DNA of 22,708 bases from contig JADGIF010000080.1 of the NCBI GenBank assembly GCA_018985225.1, positions 1 through 22,708 of the forward strand, read 5' to 3'. How positions within the stretch are numbered: the stretch's first letter is position 1; each line of letters opens with the position of its first letter. The stretch is from Amoeboradix gromovi. Taxonomy: Eukaryota > Sanchytriomycota > Sanchytriomycetes > Sanchytriales > Sanchytriaceae. The notes beneath the pieces are model-generated. The model ran no database searches. It saw only the letters and a list, made by a program, of their open reading frames with translations, and had not been told where the DNA came from. The position numbers and the translations under genes were made by a program. This document shows positions 1 through 8,980 of this stretch, piece by piece.

Positions 1-1671
1 TAACCCTGCATCGTCAACTTTCACTATGAAATCTATCAATCCCAAGTCATCTGGTCTGCTAATTGGCGAGTAAAATCGTGTCAGTCCTCTGTATGTCAAC
101 GACACATATTGCCCTGGCTTACATCCTGTTTGACTTTTGGTGGTTGGCAAATCGAATCTGAAGAGTTTTATAGACGAGCCCAGATCGTACTTGGATCGTA
201 ATTTGATCTTGTTGCTAAAACTGTTGTTGAGCGCGATATTAATTGTACTCGCTCTCTTACCTGCTAGTCTACCGAATACTACGCATTCCAACAAAGAATT
301 ACCTGCTAACCTGTTCTGCCCGTGCACTTTAGAAGTAGTTTCACCAGCAGCATATAGTCCTACCATTGGTATTTCGATATCGCCATCGCTTCTCTTTTTA
401 ATAGTTAGTACCTCACCCATCTCATTGATCTTTAAACCACCCATGGAATAATGAATTACAGGTGTTATGCTGGCAAGATACCACACAGAACTACTGTCAG
501 CCACAGTGCTAGGATATATTGAATCCTCAAATTTATTGGCAGCTGAATACTTAAGATTACTGACTATTGCACTTGCATCAATGGATGAAGTTACATTGAT
601 ATCATGATTTAGCTGCAAATAGCCAGCTATTTCATCAAATGACGAGTATTTGATAAAGAGTCCTTTTTTTAAATAAAACTCAAAAGTCGCTACATCGTAT
701 GTCGCAACAGCAGATTCACTCATTAAAAGATAGGCCGATTTGCAATGTTTGAATATTGCTTCTGTTACTACATCTCTTGATCGCAATTCATTTACAAATC
801 TATTACCCAATTCGTTCACCAATAAGCCACCGCTGCCTCGCAATGCTTCAGGACACAGAAATTTAGTATTTTCGCCATTGCTAAAACCTGTTGGGTGTAC
901 CTGAATAAACTCCATATCAGCTATTATAGCACCATGAGAATGTGCTATTTTTATACCTTCACCCAATGCGAAATTACCATTTGTAGTAGGCAATTTAGTA
1001 AGCTGAGGGCAGTATTTTTGTAAATAACCGTTATAATCGTGACAGTATCCTCCAGTGGCCAAAACTACAGCGTCAGAGCGGATATCTAAAGAGTTATTGA
1101 TTTGAACACCTACAATAGCTGAATCAGTAACTAACAAATTTGTGAGTGTAGAGTTGAACCTAAACTCAATCGAGCCGTAGCCTGGATTGGATTTTTTGGA
1201 TTGCTCGGACAAAATGTATTGTTTTAATGCTGTGATAATGGAATATCCAATATTGCTGGGTTTATCGGTAGGGGCTTGGCGGTGTGTACGAGCTACGGAA
1301 TGACCGCCACACCGAGATATCTTAGATAAAGTAAGATTGAAAGACTCTAAAAATTGAAGAGCAGATTTGGATTGAGAGACAAGTGTCTGCACAAGCAAAG
1401 GATCATTGAGATTGTGGCCACTTTTCATAGTATCATTGTAAAATAAATCATAAGTATCTATGATGTTATTAGACACCTGGTACTGGGAGAGAGCATTTAT
1501 ACCCGAACTTGCCTTACAGCTGTTGCCATACAATCCAGCTTGTTTCTCGACCAAAGTAACATTCGCACCGTTGCGATATGCTTCAATGCTAGCTGATAAG
1601 CCAGCTAAGCCACCACCAACAACTATAACATGTGTCATAAAAGAGTTGGGGAACTTCGTAATTTGTAGCAT
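1..1671 (-). CDS. Soluble fumarate reductase fused to a b5-reductase-like flavin domain (partial, 3' end outside window)
   Basis: Open frame of 557 residues on the minus strand, no introns, running off the window edge. Residues about 15-490 form a fumarate reductase/succinate dehydrogenase flavoprotein of the Osm1/FRDS type. A VVGGGLAGLSA dinucleotide fold lies near residues 17-27. Substrate and proton-transfer residues are recognisable: VHPTGF (H259), NELRSRD (R297, R299), IHYSMGG (H407) and HGQNRLAGNSLLE (R454). After a linker, residues about 497-557 begin a ferredoxin/cytochrome-b5-reductase FAD domain with KPGQYV and RFYSPIS (532-538), the family's RxY(T/S)xxS flavin motif. The enzyme should reduce fumarate to succinate, reoxidising flavins; the fused domain probably feeds electrons from NAD(P)H. 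A second in-frame ATG at 1638 would remove 11 residues. The Rossmann fold starts almost at once, so no clear targeting peptide is visible. Similar domain fusions are known in kinetoplastid NADH-fumarate reductases. The gene is divergent from the TMEM209-like gene across about 150 bp. Confidence 0.9.
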   Translation of the reverse strand, partial: MLQITKFPNSFMTHVIVVGGGLAGLSASIEAYRNGANVTLVEKQAGLYGNSCKASSGINALSQYQVSNNIIDTYDLFYNDTMKSGHNLNDPLLVQTLVSQSKSALQFLESFNLTLSKISRCGGHSVARTHRQAPTDKPSNIGYSIITALKQYILSEQSKKSNPGYGSIEFRFNSTLTNLLVTDSAIVGVQINNSLDIRSDAVVLATGGYCHDYNGYLQKYCPQLTKLPTTNGNFALGEGIKIAHSHGAIIADMEFIQVHPTGFSNGENTKFLCPEALRGSGGLLVNELGNRFVNELRSRDVVTEAIFKHCKSAYLLMSESAVATYDVATFEFYLKKGLFIKYSSFDEIAGYLQLNHDINVTSSIDASAIVSNLKYSAANKFEDSIYPSTVADSSSVWYLASITPVIHYSMGGLKINEMGEVLTIKKRSDGDIEIPMVGLYAAGETTSKVHGQNRLAGNSLLECVVFGRLAGKRASTINIALNNSFSNKIKLRSKYDLGSSIKLFRFDLPTTKSQTGCKPGQYVSLTYRGLTRFYSPISRPDDLGLIDFIVKVDDAGL

Positions 1672-1822
1672 GTAAGATCGGTTTTAGTCCGAAGGGAGTA
1701 ACTAGTTAGGATTAGTCATTGGCAGTCATGAAATCAGCTTATTGCGATTCTATTACTTAATTGAGAATTCCTTTTATATTTTTATAAACATCTCTCCCAT
1801 TGATATTTCAAAACAACAAAAA

Positions 1823-2872
1823 ATGATTCCTTCTAAAGTTTATTACAACCTCGGACTGATTGTAGTTATAGCTGTGGTTTACTTTTACATTCCAATTCTA
1901 CATACAGCATGTGTATTTCTGCTTGGAATTTCAACATGGAACATCTATGAGGGATTGCAGATAAAACCAAAGAATCCGAAAATACAAATGACACCATATA
2001 ACAAGCGATCGGCAGAATCAGTCACTTCATCCAAATGGTCAGATTCTCTTCCGCCGTTAACTCCAATTTCACCTTTGCAAAAACAAAGTACCCCAACACC
2101 CTTGAGCCATACAAATACACCGCTGAATAAGATATTTGAGAAGGCAAAGCACTCTACAAGTAACACTATCCAGAAGTATCCAGTTACGATAAAGGAAGAT
2201 CAGGTTCATCTCATGAAGTCATGGATTGTAAACAAAATTCTCAGACCATTTGTGAAGGATTTGAAGTTAGTAAACCTTGTATATCCAATTGATTCAATGA
2301 TAGAACATCCGAATAAATCTATTCCTTTTGTTCCAATCGATGATCCTCTAATTGAATGCCAGGAACTACCCCAACTTCATCTAGATAACAAATGGGCATT
2401 GAAGCGATTTACTTACGAGATGTTTCTGCAGGTACCTGGTACAGATCAAAGTGGAGTAGCTAGAAAGTACTTAATAAACCGTATTAAGGAATTAGCTCAA
2501 CATTCACATCTCATAAACTACTGCACAGATTCTAAATCAATTCTGCATTTTCAGCCTACATTTGCTACGGATGGACAGATAGTATTGCATTTCGTAGACG
2601 TCTTTCTCAAGATAAATGCCCCTTACCATTCCCAGTCCATCTTACAGTTTATATGCTGTATGAACAGATTACCAGATGAGTATCATTTTAATAGCAATAG
2701 AACTTTGTACAAGCTAGATGAAAAGGACAGTCTTATGAAAGCTCTGGTTGCATTTGTTTTGTATATTGAAGAAGAATGCGGTGGATACTTTGGATTGTTA
2801 AATTTACACACCCCAATGGTTAATGTCCCGCATTTAAAAAGTAAGATAGAGGTCGGTGAGATTGAGCAATAA
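1823..2872 (+). CDS. TMEM209-like (CytochromB561_N family) nuclear-envelope protein
   Basis: 349 residues from the ATG at 1823; the frame is open further upstream but has no earlier ATG. Residues about 8-45 contain two closely spaced hydrophobic segments, likely a membrane hairpin. Residues about 50-105 are Ser/Thr/Pro-rich with many SP and TP pairs, suggesting a phosphorylated cytosolic or nucleoplasmic linker. The C-terminal half resembles the TMEM209/CytochromB561_N domain: a WALKRFTYEMFL stretch, a GQIVLHFVDVFL stretch, and a final block with YKLDEKDSLMKALVAFVLYI and GYFGLLNLHTPMVNV, matching the conserved C-terminus of that family. Family members sit in the nuclear envelope and associate with nuclear pores in animals; the fungal role is inferred. 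The TAA stop lies inside an AATAAA (2868-2873). Assignment is from remembered motif similarity, without a search. Confidence 0.72.
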   Translation: MIPSKVYYNLGLIVVIAVVYFYIPILHTACVFLLGISTWNIYEGLQIKPKNPKIQMTPYNKRSAESVTSSKWSDSLPPLTPISPLQKQSTPTPLSHTNTPLNKIFEKAKHSTSNTIQKYPVTIKEDQVHLMKSWIVNKILRPFVKDLKLVNLVYPIDSMIEHPNKSIPFVPIDDPLIECQELPQLHLDNKWALKRFTYEMFLQVPGTDQSGVARKYLINRIKELAQHSHLINYCTDSKSILHFQPTFATDGQIVLHFVDVFLKINAPYHSQSILQFICCMNRLPDEYHFNSNRTLYKLDEKDSLMKALVAFVLYIEEECGGYFGLLNLHTPMVNVPHLKSKIEVGEIEQ

Positions 2873-3360
2873 ACAAACTAATAAATTGTTTCAAATAACT
2901 AAAAGCCTTGATAGCAAATCCTTCTTTAGTTTGGTTCTGGCCCTACTGAAAGTTAAAAAGTTTACTTTATCAACATCCTTGAAGTAAATTTATGCTGAAA
3001 GCATTGTGAAAGCTCTTCATTTTAGCATTTTGCTTACCGAGTCCGTGGCACGGGAGCAGTAACAATCACATTAATTGTGTTAGCATTGCTTTTCGTATGA
3101 CGCCTTGCACATGGTGGAATTGAAGCGTTTTGTTGATAATTTTTAATCTTGAATGGAATTGAGATGCTCTTTTCAAACCGAGTACTTATAGAGCTCAGGT
3201 TATATGTTCTCATCATAGGATGATATAAATTGAGAGGATCCAACTGAACAGAGCATGAGATAGCACAATCTTTGACAGGCTTATAATTTGCATCCTCTCG
3301 AGATAATTGGTGATAAAAACTTAATGTATCGTTTGCAATTTTAATATTTTTGAAGCAGAA
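2873..3360. other. Intergenic region with a long antisense open frame
   Basis: 488 bp between the TMEM209-like gene and HIS6. The plus strand shows no gene. On the minus strand one frame is free of stops from about 3390 down to the TAG-free interval's TAA at 3034, roughly 118 codons, but its first ATG is only at 3216, giving 60 residues. The translation matches no family I recognise. See findings; I do not call it a gene. Confidence 0.5.
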
Positions 3361-4101
3361 ATGACAAAATTCAGACCATGCATTGATTTACATGACGGCA
3401 AGGTAAAGCAAATCATCGGATCCACATTGATGGACAGCAGTATGGAAACCAACTATATAGCAGATAAACCCAGCACGCACTATGCAGAACTGTATCGTAA
3501 GTACAAACTGACAGGAGGGCACTGCATAATGCTTGGGCCCAACAACGAGAAATCGTGTATGGAAGCAATCAGAGTGCACCCGATGCAGGTAGGTGGAGGT
3601 ATAGACATAGACAATTGCATAGGTTGGATAAGCAGCGGTGCAACACATGTAATAGTGACTTCGTACTTATTTGAGAACGGAGTATTTGAACTGAACAGGC
3701 TAGTAAAAATGGCAAGTCTCATAGGAAAGGATAGGATAGTCGTAGATCTGAGCTGCAAATTGATAAACAACGAATATCGTGTAGCAATAAACAAGTGGCA
3801 GACCATAACTGACCTGGTGTTGAGCAGAGAAGTGATCAAGGAAATCGAGCAGCATTGCGATGAACTGCTGGTACATGCTACCCATGTAGAAGGCAAGCAA
3901 TCTGGAATGGACTTTGAACTGATAAGATGCCTAGCTGAGTGGTGTGATATACCAGTCACATACGCAGGCGGAGCTAGAAGCATAGAGGATATAGACAAAT
4001 GCAAGCAGATATCAAAAGGTAAAGTGGATGTGACAATCGGAAGCGCGTTGGATATATTCGGAGGAAAATTGAGTTTTGAGGCAGTTGCAAATTATAGTTA
4101 G
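3361..4101 (+). CDS. HIS6: Phosphoribosylformimino-AICAR ribotide isomerase (histidine biosynthesis)
   Basis: 246 residues, complete and intronless, close to the length of yeast His6. It catalyses the Amadori isomerisation of ProFAR to PRFAR, the fourth step of histidine synthesis, on a (beta/alpha)8 barrel. Visible marks are the first strand FRPCIDLHDGKVKQIIG with catalytic Asp9, VGGGIDI (77-83), VVDLS with the second acidic residue Asp129, LLVHATHVEGKQSGMD (169-184), and the phosphate loops YAGGARS (201-207) and VTIGSALDIFGG (224-235). The extended eukaryotic type fits a fungus or plant rather than bacterial HisA. The gene ends in TAG and is convergent with the cyclophilin gene. An organism carrying it should make its own histidine, which argues against an extremely reduced intracellular parasite. 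Confidence 0.96.
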   Translation: MTKFRPCIDLHDGKVKQIIGSTLMDSSMETNYIADKPSTHYAELYRKYKLTGGHCIMLGPNNEKSCMEAIRVHPMQVGGGIDIDNCIGWISSGATHVIVTSYLFENGVFELNRLVKMASLIGKDRIVVDLSCKLINNEYRVAINKWQTITDLVLSREVIKEIEQHCDELLVHATHVEGKQSGMDFELIRCLAEWCDIPVTYAGGARSIEDIDKCKQISKGKVDVTIGSALDIFGGKLSFEAVANYS

Positions 4102-4271
4102 AGGATTCTTTATATTTGATATTTATTACTAATACCATTGAGATTTTGGCCGCATGTTTTACTTGCTGCTTGCAAGTATGTGAAGTGTAAATTACACCGA
4201 AATACTAAGCCTTTAGAAAACTTATTGCCGGGTTTATAATTATGTATTTGATATAATTAAAACTATTTACT

Positions 4272-5013
4272 TTAAAGTTCTTCAATTTTGTCTCCTTCCT
4301 CGGATTTCTCCTTCTTTTCTGCTTTCTTATCATCACTCTTCTTCTTGTCCTTTGAATGAGCCTTGTGCCAGTTCATACCATCATCTAATTTGATCATCTT
4401 CTCACCCTCTTTAAAGGGTTTAATTTTAATCTCTCCACATTCCTTGATAATAATTGGTTTGATTGGAGCATCTTTGTGGTCAGTTTTAGTTTTCTCCATC
4501 TTACGCACAACGTCCATACCTTCGACAACTTTACCGAATACTACATGTTTCTTATTCAGCCACGGTGTTGCCACGGTAGTGATAAAGAATTGACTACCAT
4601 TGGTGTCCTTCCCCGCATTAGCCATACTTAAATAACCTATATTACAATGACTTACCTGGATCTTTGTGAGTTAACTTGAAGTTTTCATCCTTAAATTTCT
4701 CACCATAGATAGATTTACCACCAGTTCCGTCACCTTTAGTAAAATCACCGCCTTGTAACATGAAATCAGGAATAATTCGATGAAACTTGCTACCTTGATA
4801 ACCCACACCCTTTTCCCCATCAATTTCAGTACCGTACGCTAAATCTACAAAATTTTTGACAGTTTTTGGAACGGTTTTACCGTATAAGCCAACCAAGATT
4901 CGACCGAGTTTCTTATCTTCTTGTGCAATGTCAAAATAAACTAGCTGAGTCATAACTGGCCCCTTGCCTTTATTGGTAGCGAATATCAAAGCAATCAAAA
5001 GAAATACCAACAT
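4272..5013 (-). CDS. Secretory-pathway cyclophilin (peptidyl-prolyl isomerase), two exons
   Basis: Join of exon 1 (5013-4656) and exon 2 (4636-4272) gives 240 residues. The 19-nt intron 4637-4655 interrupts a Gly codon; splicing restores the family sequence [19 protein letters not shown] (115-133). A short hydrophobic N-terminus (residues 1-12, ending LIFA) looks like a signal peptide, placing the enzyme in the ER as for cyclophilin B. The isomerase core spans about 22-195, with [15 protein letters not shown] (catalytic Arg79, Phe84, Gln87), SQFFITT (134-140), Trp145 at the cyclosporin-contact position, and His150. A Lys/Glu-rich tail (about 195-240) ends in -EEL, which is not a canonical HDEL/KDEL but could be a weak variant; this is inference. 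The start is shared across a 158-bp divergent promoter with the sorting nexin. Confidence 0.93.
4637..4655 (-). other. 19-nt spliceosomal intron of the cyclophilin gene
   Basis: On the minus strand the intron reads GTAAGTCATTGTAATATAG. It has a strong GTAAGT donor, a TAAT branch-like element and a TAG acceptor. Without removal the frame hits a stop soon after the donor; removal restores the conserved [10 protein letters not shown] block of cyclophilins exactly. Confidence 0.93.
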
Positions 5014-5171
5014 AATACTGTTTCAAAAATATTTTACGCATCTTGCCATAAATAGTCTTAAGCCGTGGTGAAAATTGCCATGAGGTTGTTGGACCGTAAG
5101 TGCGAATAGCATAACGAAATATAGGATATTGGATGAATTTAATTTTTATAATTCTCCTCTTTACAATCACC
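5014..5171. promoter_or_regulatory. Divergent promoter region between the cyclophilin and sorting-nexin genes
   Basis: 158 bp separate the cyclophilin ATG (minus) from the preferred sorting-nexin ATG (plus, 5172). No convincing TATA box was found. An upstream ATG at 5133 lies in frame with the nexin but would add a hydrophobic leader unexpected for a cytosolic coat protein, and its -3 base is T. Confidence 0.5.
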
Positions 5172-6573
5172 ATGAACCCATCCGGCAACACTCTTACGAA
5201 TCCATGGACACAGCAAAAACAGCTAGAATTTAAAAAGCCTCAAGCTGTTGGTGTATGGGAAACTCTCCCGTCGATAACTATAGATATTAGTAACGAGAAA
5301 GGCGGTACCTTTATTAAACATACTAACTACGTCATATATGTAGATGACCAATCAATAATCCGCAGATATAGCGACTTTGATTTACTGAACTCGGAACTAC
5401 TTAAAAGATACCCTAGTAGACTGATGTTACAATTACCTCCAAAAAAGTTTAGCGGCAACAAAGAAACAGATTTTCTTATCCAACGCAAGCAGGGATTGTT
5501 AAGATACCTGCTGTTTGTTTATAGACATCCTATCATTAACAAGGATGATGTGTTAGCTGATTTTCTATCCTCACCAGTATTTTTAAAAAAAGATTGGATT
5601 CCAAGTATTGACAATGATGCTTTGGTGAAAAAGATTTTCCCACCAGTATATAGTATTTTTAGTAAGTATTCAATTTCTCCCCCTGAAGATCTTCATGTTA
5701 TTGACCTGGGTTGGCTATTTGAGTGGGAATCCTTGTCTCAAGTTGATGAAAACGCTCTAAACACATTGCTATTACGCCGCAGCACCTTTCTGCATAAACT
5801 TGAGGCAGCAATTATGACTTATCACCGTCTTAGTGTGTTGGCAGTCAAATTACAGCGTAAACACAAAGGTACCTCGCTTTAATTTAGTTTTGAATCAGGG
5901 AACCGAAATGCAAGAGATTATTGCCAAGATTACTTGCCTTGTGGAAGAAAAGCAAGACTTTATTCATTTGGACGAGAGAGTTGACAATATATCAGAGGTC
6001 GTTGAGTTGAATAGTGTTACTCACACGCCAATTACGAGCCCAAACCACTCTCAGGGCAGCAGCAAAAAGGAAATTAAACTACACAGCCACGAGGCTGAAG
6101 AAGTGCTTTTGAATCGTGACTCCTTTTTATCGCATTTTAAGACCTTGGGCACTAAGTTATATTTAATCCAGGATCATCATTTAGGCAACCAAATGATATA
6201 TTTTGAGTTTGTTCAGGCGCTAAAGATAAGAAGGGACATGCTGATGCATTTTAAAGAGCTGATCAAAACGCAGCAAAATCGATTTAAGCAAATAACAGGG
6301 AAAAAGAGCTCTTTAATAAAAGCTCAGGAATCAAATGTGAGTGTAGAGATCGTAGAGGATGACCTGAAAATCAAGGAATTTGAATTTGAACTAGAATTAA
6401 TACAGCATATAGTGGAGAGTGAATATCGACTGTTAATGGAATACACTGGACTAATCACATTTATCTTCCAGAATTTTATAAAATCAATGATGAACTATAC
6501 ACACCAGACTTACTTAATGTGGAATGACTTGAATGACAACATGAGTGAATGGCCAAGCGAGCATTTAATTTAA
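5172..6573 (+). CDS. Mvp1/SNX8-like PX-BAR sorting nexin, two exons
   Basis: Join of 5172-5868 and 5888-6573 gives 460 residues, near the size of yeast Mvp1. Start 5172 is preferred over the in-frame ATG at 5133: its context is CACCATG and it omits an odd hydrophobic leader. The PX domain (about 34-138) has IRRYSDF (63-69), the PPK loop (LPPKK, 88-92) and the RKQGLLRYL segment (105-113), the residues that grip phosphatidylinositol-3-phosphate. The strand pattern TFIKHTNYVIY closely resembles the FKHVNYVV strand of Mvp1. The rest is helical and charged, as expected for a BAR domain that bends endosomal membranes for retromer-related recycling. Splicing the 19-nt intron joins RKHK to VLNQGTEMQE and extends the reading frame across the helical region. 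An AATAAA begins 2 nt after the stop. Confidence 0.88.
5869..5887 (+). other. 19-nt spliceosomal intron of the sorting-nexin gene
   Basis: The intron reads GTACCTCGCTTTAATTTAG. It contains an in-frame stop, and its removal links two open frames that overlap out of phase. Length and 3' pattern (TAAT plus two bases plus AG) match the cyclophilin intron. Confidence 0.88.
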
Positions 6574-7079
6574 AAATAAATCTGGTAACAGATGCTCTTT
6601 TTCTTGTTTTACCTGAGTTACGATCTAAAACTACAAAGTCTTAAAACAAATATCTCAAGCAGGGCAAACAAGCATAAAAATCTCATGCTTTATTACCTTG
6701 CTCTATTCAGTAATTCCTAGTAAGAATTAAAGGTATATTTAATGCAGACTCACATCTTATCCCAGGTCTGCACCAGAGTCTTGTTCTTTTCACATACTAT
6801 AAACTTAGAAAGACACAGAAAGATACTTGCTATAACACCTATTTAGTTTCTAGCTTTTATGGTTCTTAAGCCACCTTTACCATGTGTGTACAACCTTTTT
6901 TCTCTAATGCTTAGTTCAAAGCCTCTGTTCTTACAGTAACTTCATGATGTGAAGTCTATAAACATTTCTGAACGCAAATTTGTATGTATCAGTGTTCACC
7001 AAGTTCATCACCTCTAACGTATGATAAGAACACGATCCAGCTCATAAATCAACAAATTTACTAAGTGATATGTTCTCAG
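6574..7079. other. Intergenic region, no feature seen
   Basis: 506 bp between the convergent sorting-nexin and coiled-coil genes. AT-rich, with stops in all frames. Apart from the AATAAA at 6575-6580 serving the nexin, I see no RNA gene, repeat or open frame. Confidence 0.6.
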
Positions 7080-8036
7080 TCAACTCATGAGTATATCATT
7101 CATCCATTGACGATTATCATTATTTAATAGTCTTTTTAATTCAGCCACTTCTCTATTGTACAAGTATTCTTTTTGTTTTACATTGGAAAGGTCTTTTTGT
7201 AAAATAGCAATCTTTTCATGAAGGTCTTGGACGAGATAATCATTACTTCGTATCTGCTTATCACTAAGCTTTTTCATTTCCTTGATTTCAAATGATTTAG
7301 AGAAGTTAACCTCATCAACTAGTTTTTGATGAACTTGTTTAAAATGATCTAGTTCTAGCCTCAGTTGGTTAACTTCGATTTCTTTGTTGCTAAGTTTCTT
7401 TTGCGTTTGCTTTACTAACTCAATTTTCTCTTCCAACAAACAGAATGTATCCTTAAGAGCATCTTTACTCATAGACAGTCTTTGGTCAAATCCTAGTTGC
7501 AACTGCTCATTAATTTGTCTGTATTGATGATGGGCCTCTTTTTGACGTTGAGTTTGATGAATTAGCGATTCCTTCTCTTGAATTAATTTGTGGTTTTCTT
7601 GAATCACCAATTTTAATTTTGACAAAATTTGTCCGGGATCTTCTGTATCCAATAAAGTGGACAATCCGACGATCAGTTTTAAATGGTCAATGTCTTTCTG
7701 TTTATCAACTGGCTTTTGGTGTGCTTCTTCAGATAATTTAGCTTCCAAGGTCTTACAAGTATTCTTCCAGTATTCCAAATCGTTCATGAGCGACTTTTCA
7801 TTCAAATTTGGCTTTTTTACAATGGTTTGGGCTACTGGTTCCTTGGTTTCTAGGCTTTTCGTCAAATTCTGAAATTCAACTTCTAATCTTTTGTAGTTTC
7901 CACTCAAAGAGTTATATTTAGCTTCTAGACTTTTGTATTTGTTGTTCTTGTCAGTGCTATCTTCCTTAATGACTAATAGATTGCTCTCTAGTTGTTTTAA
8001 AAGTTCAAATTGACGCGATGGACTTTTGACACTCAT
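7080..8036 (-). CDS. Coiled-coil protein of unknown function
   Basis: 318 residues from the ATG at 8036; an in-frame ATG at 8120 would add 28 residues with no obvious character. The 8036 ATG has A at -3 and is preferred. Almost the whole chain after residue 10 is predicted by eye as alpha-helical coiled coil, rich in Leu, Glu, Lys and Gln, with repeated heptad-like spacing (for example LEAKYNSLSGNYKRLEVEF and VAELKRLLNN near the C-terminus). A break near residues 65-75 (KEPVAQTIVKKPN) separates two coil blocks. There are no transmembrane segments, signal peptide or catalytic motifs. Such proteins commonly serve as golgins, spindle-pole or tethering factors, but nothing here decides among these. 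Ends with TGA. Confidence 0.8.
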   Translation of the reverse strand: MSVKSPSRQFELLKQLESNLLVIKEDSTDKNNKYKSLEAKYNSLSGNYKRLEVEFQNLTKSLETKEPVAQTIVKKPNLNEKSLMNDLEYWKNTCKTLEAKLSEEAHQKPVDKQKDIDHLKLIVGLSTLLDTEDPGQILSKLKLVIQENHKLIQEKESLIHQTQRQKEAHHQYRQINEQLQLGFDQRLSMSKDALKDTFCLLEEKIELVKQTQKKLSNKEIEVNQLRLELDHFKQVHQKLVDEVNFSKSFEIKEMKKLSDKQIRSNDYLVQDLHEKIAILQKDLSNVKQKEYLYNREVAELKRLLNNDNRQWMNDILMS

Positions 8037-8764
8037 TTGTAATGAAACTTGAAATCGTAAGAAATTTATTATTTTACAGTCTAAATTAGTTTGGTAGTCA
8101 GTAACATGGTATGCTATCATCGATACGGTTCAGTAGCAGAACTGATCAATCTTTCAATATTGACTTACCTAGATCAAAATAAACTCCATGGAATTTTAAG
8201 CAGCTATTCGCGCTAATTTAAAATTGAATCTATCTAATATCTCAACGAATCCACTTGTCTAAATTAATAACTTTGTCTCAGAAACAAACACTAACATATC
8301 TTCATTATTCTGAGTGAGCTGAGTGTAATCGTCTTCAAAATTAAACTTACCTTAAAACAAAAATTAAGCAGTTTAGGATGGACAAGTACTAGAAATGATT
8401 TCCTCAATAGCAACAATTTGCCCCGAGAAACTCACGTAGACAGCGAATAAGCTACAGTTCTTGCTCAAACTTCCGGTGCCCTAAGACGGGATTCAATTAG
8501 CATGCATACAATTACGTGTTTCTTGTTGTAATAAAATTGTTATCCCGCTTCCAAATGACAATTGATAGAGGTATAAGCTTCAAGTTGCTTTCTATTATAG
8601 TATTACACTTTGTAACCGTTTGACTGGTAAATAGTTAATTACATTCCAAGTGCCGGCAATGTATTTCACCGTTTTGATTACTAATTTCAAGGAGCGTTCC
8701 TCTTTTTAACCTTTGCCGCAACTACAGGTGAGAATCATATACTGACGTGGCTGCGCGTCACTAA
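8037..8764. other. Intergenic region upstream of the coiled-coil gene and the tRNA
   Basis: 728 bp. The minus strand carries two GTAAGT donor-like sites (8345-8350 and 8163-8168), each followed 18 nt later by AG, but I could not build a reading frame through them. Short open stretches of 20-35 codons occur without ATG. No repeat was recognised. Confidence 0.4.
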
Positions 8765-8845
8765 GACTGGATGGCGGAGTGGTTATCGCGGCAGCCTGCT
8801 AAGCTGTTTCCTTCGGGAGCAGGAGTTCGAATCTCCTTTCAGTCG
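8765..8845 (+). tRNA. tRNA-Ser(GCU)
   Basis: A full type-II cloverleaf with long variable arm. The acceptor stem GACTGGA (8765-8771) pairs with TTCAGTC (with G-T wobbles), followed by discriminator G. The anticodon stem GCAGC/GCTGT holds the loop CTGCTAA with anticodon GCT, reading AGC and AGT serine codons. The variable arm is TCC-TTCG-GGA. The T arm is AGGAG-TTCGAAT-CTCCT. The A box TGGCGGAGTGG and B box GAGTTCGAATC are intact. No intron follows the anticodon. CCA is not encoded, as expected for a eukaryotic nuclear gene. Confidence 0.97.
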
Positions 8846-8850
8846 TTTCG

Positions 8851-8854
8851 TTTT
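8851..8854 (+). terminator. RNA polymerase III terminator of the tRNA gene
   Basis: A TTTT run starts 6 nt after the tRNA 3' end, the usual minimal Pol III stop signal. Confidence 0.75.
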
Positions 8855-8980
8855 CACTAGTCATATTTACCTGTACAAATCAAGTTTTTAAATCATAGGA
8901 AATTCAGTGACATTTTGAACTCATTAATATTCAAGCAGTTTGTTCATATCTTAATAAATGCTTTTTGTAATGTAGAATTA

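Noticed and set aside
137-1675. Plus-strand frames opposite the fumarate reductase
   Set aside because: They are shadows; the minus strand carries an unbroken conserved enzyme.
3480-4004. 174-codon minus frame across HIS6
   Set aside because: Shadow of HIS6, with no recognisable motif.
5133-5171. Hydrophobic N-terminal extension of the sorting nexin
   Set aside because: Weak ATG context, and sorting nexins of this type are cytosolic; the ATG at 5172 has a strong context.
4637-5887. Chlorarachniophyte nucleomorph origin, suggested by 19-nt introns
   Set aside because: Long intergenic regions, several transposable-element families, histidine biosynthesis and surface-protein genes do not fit a nucleomorph.
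8151-8350. Two 18-nt GTAAGT...AG candidates upstream of the coiled-coil gene (8151-8168 and 8333-8350, minus)
   Set aside because: No reading frame on either side is joined by removing them, and they lack the TAAT-NN-AG 3' pattern of the two supported introns.
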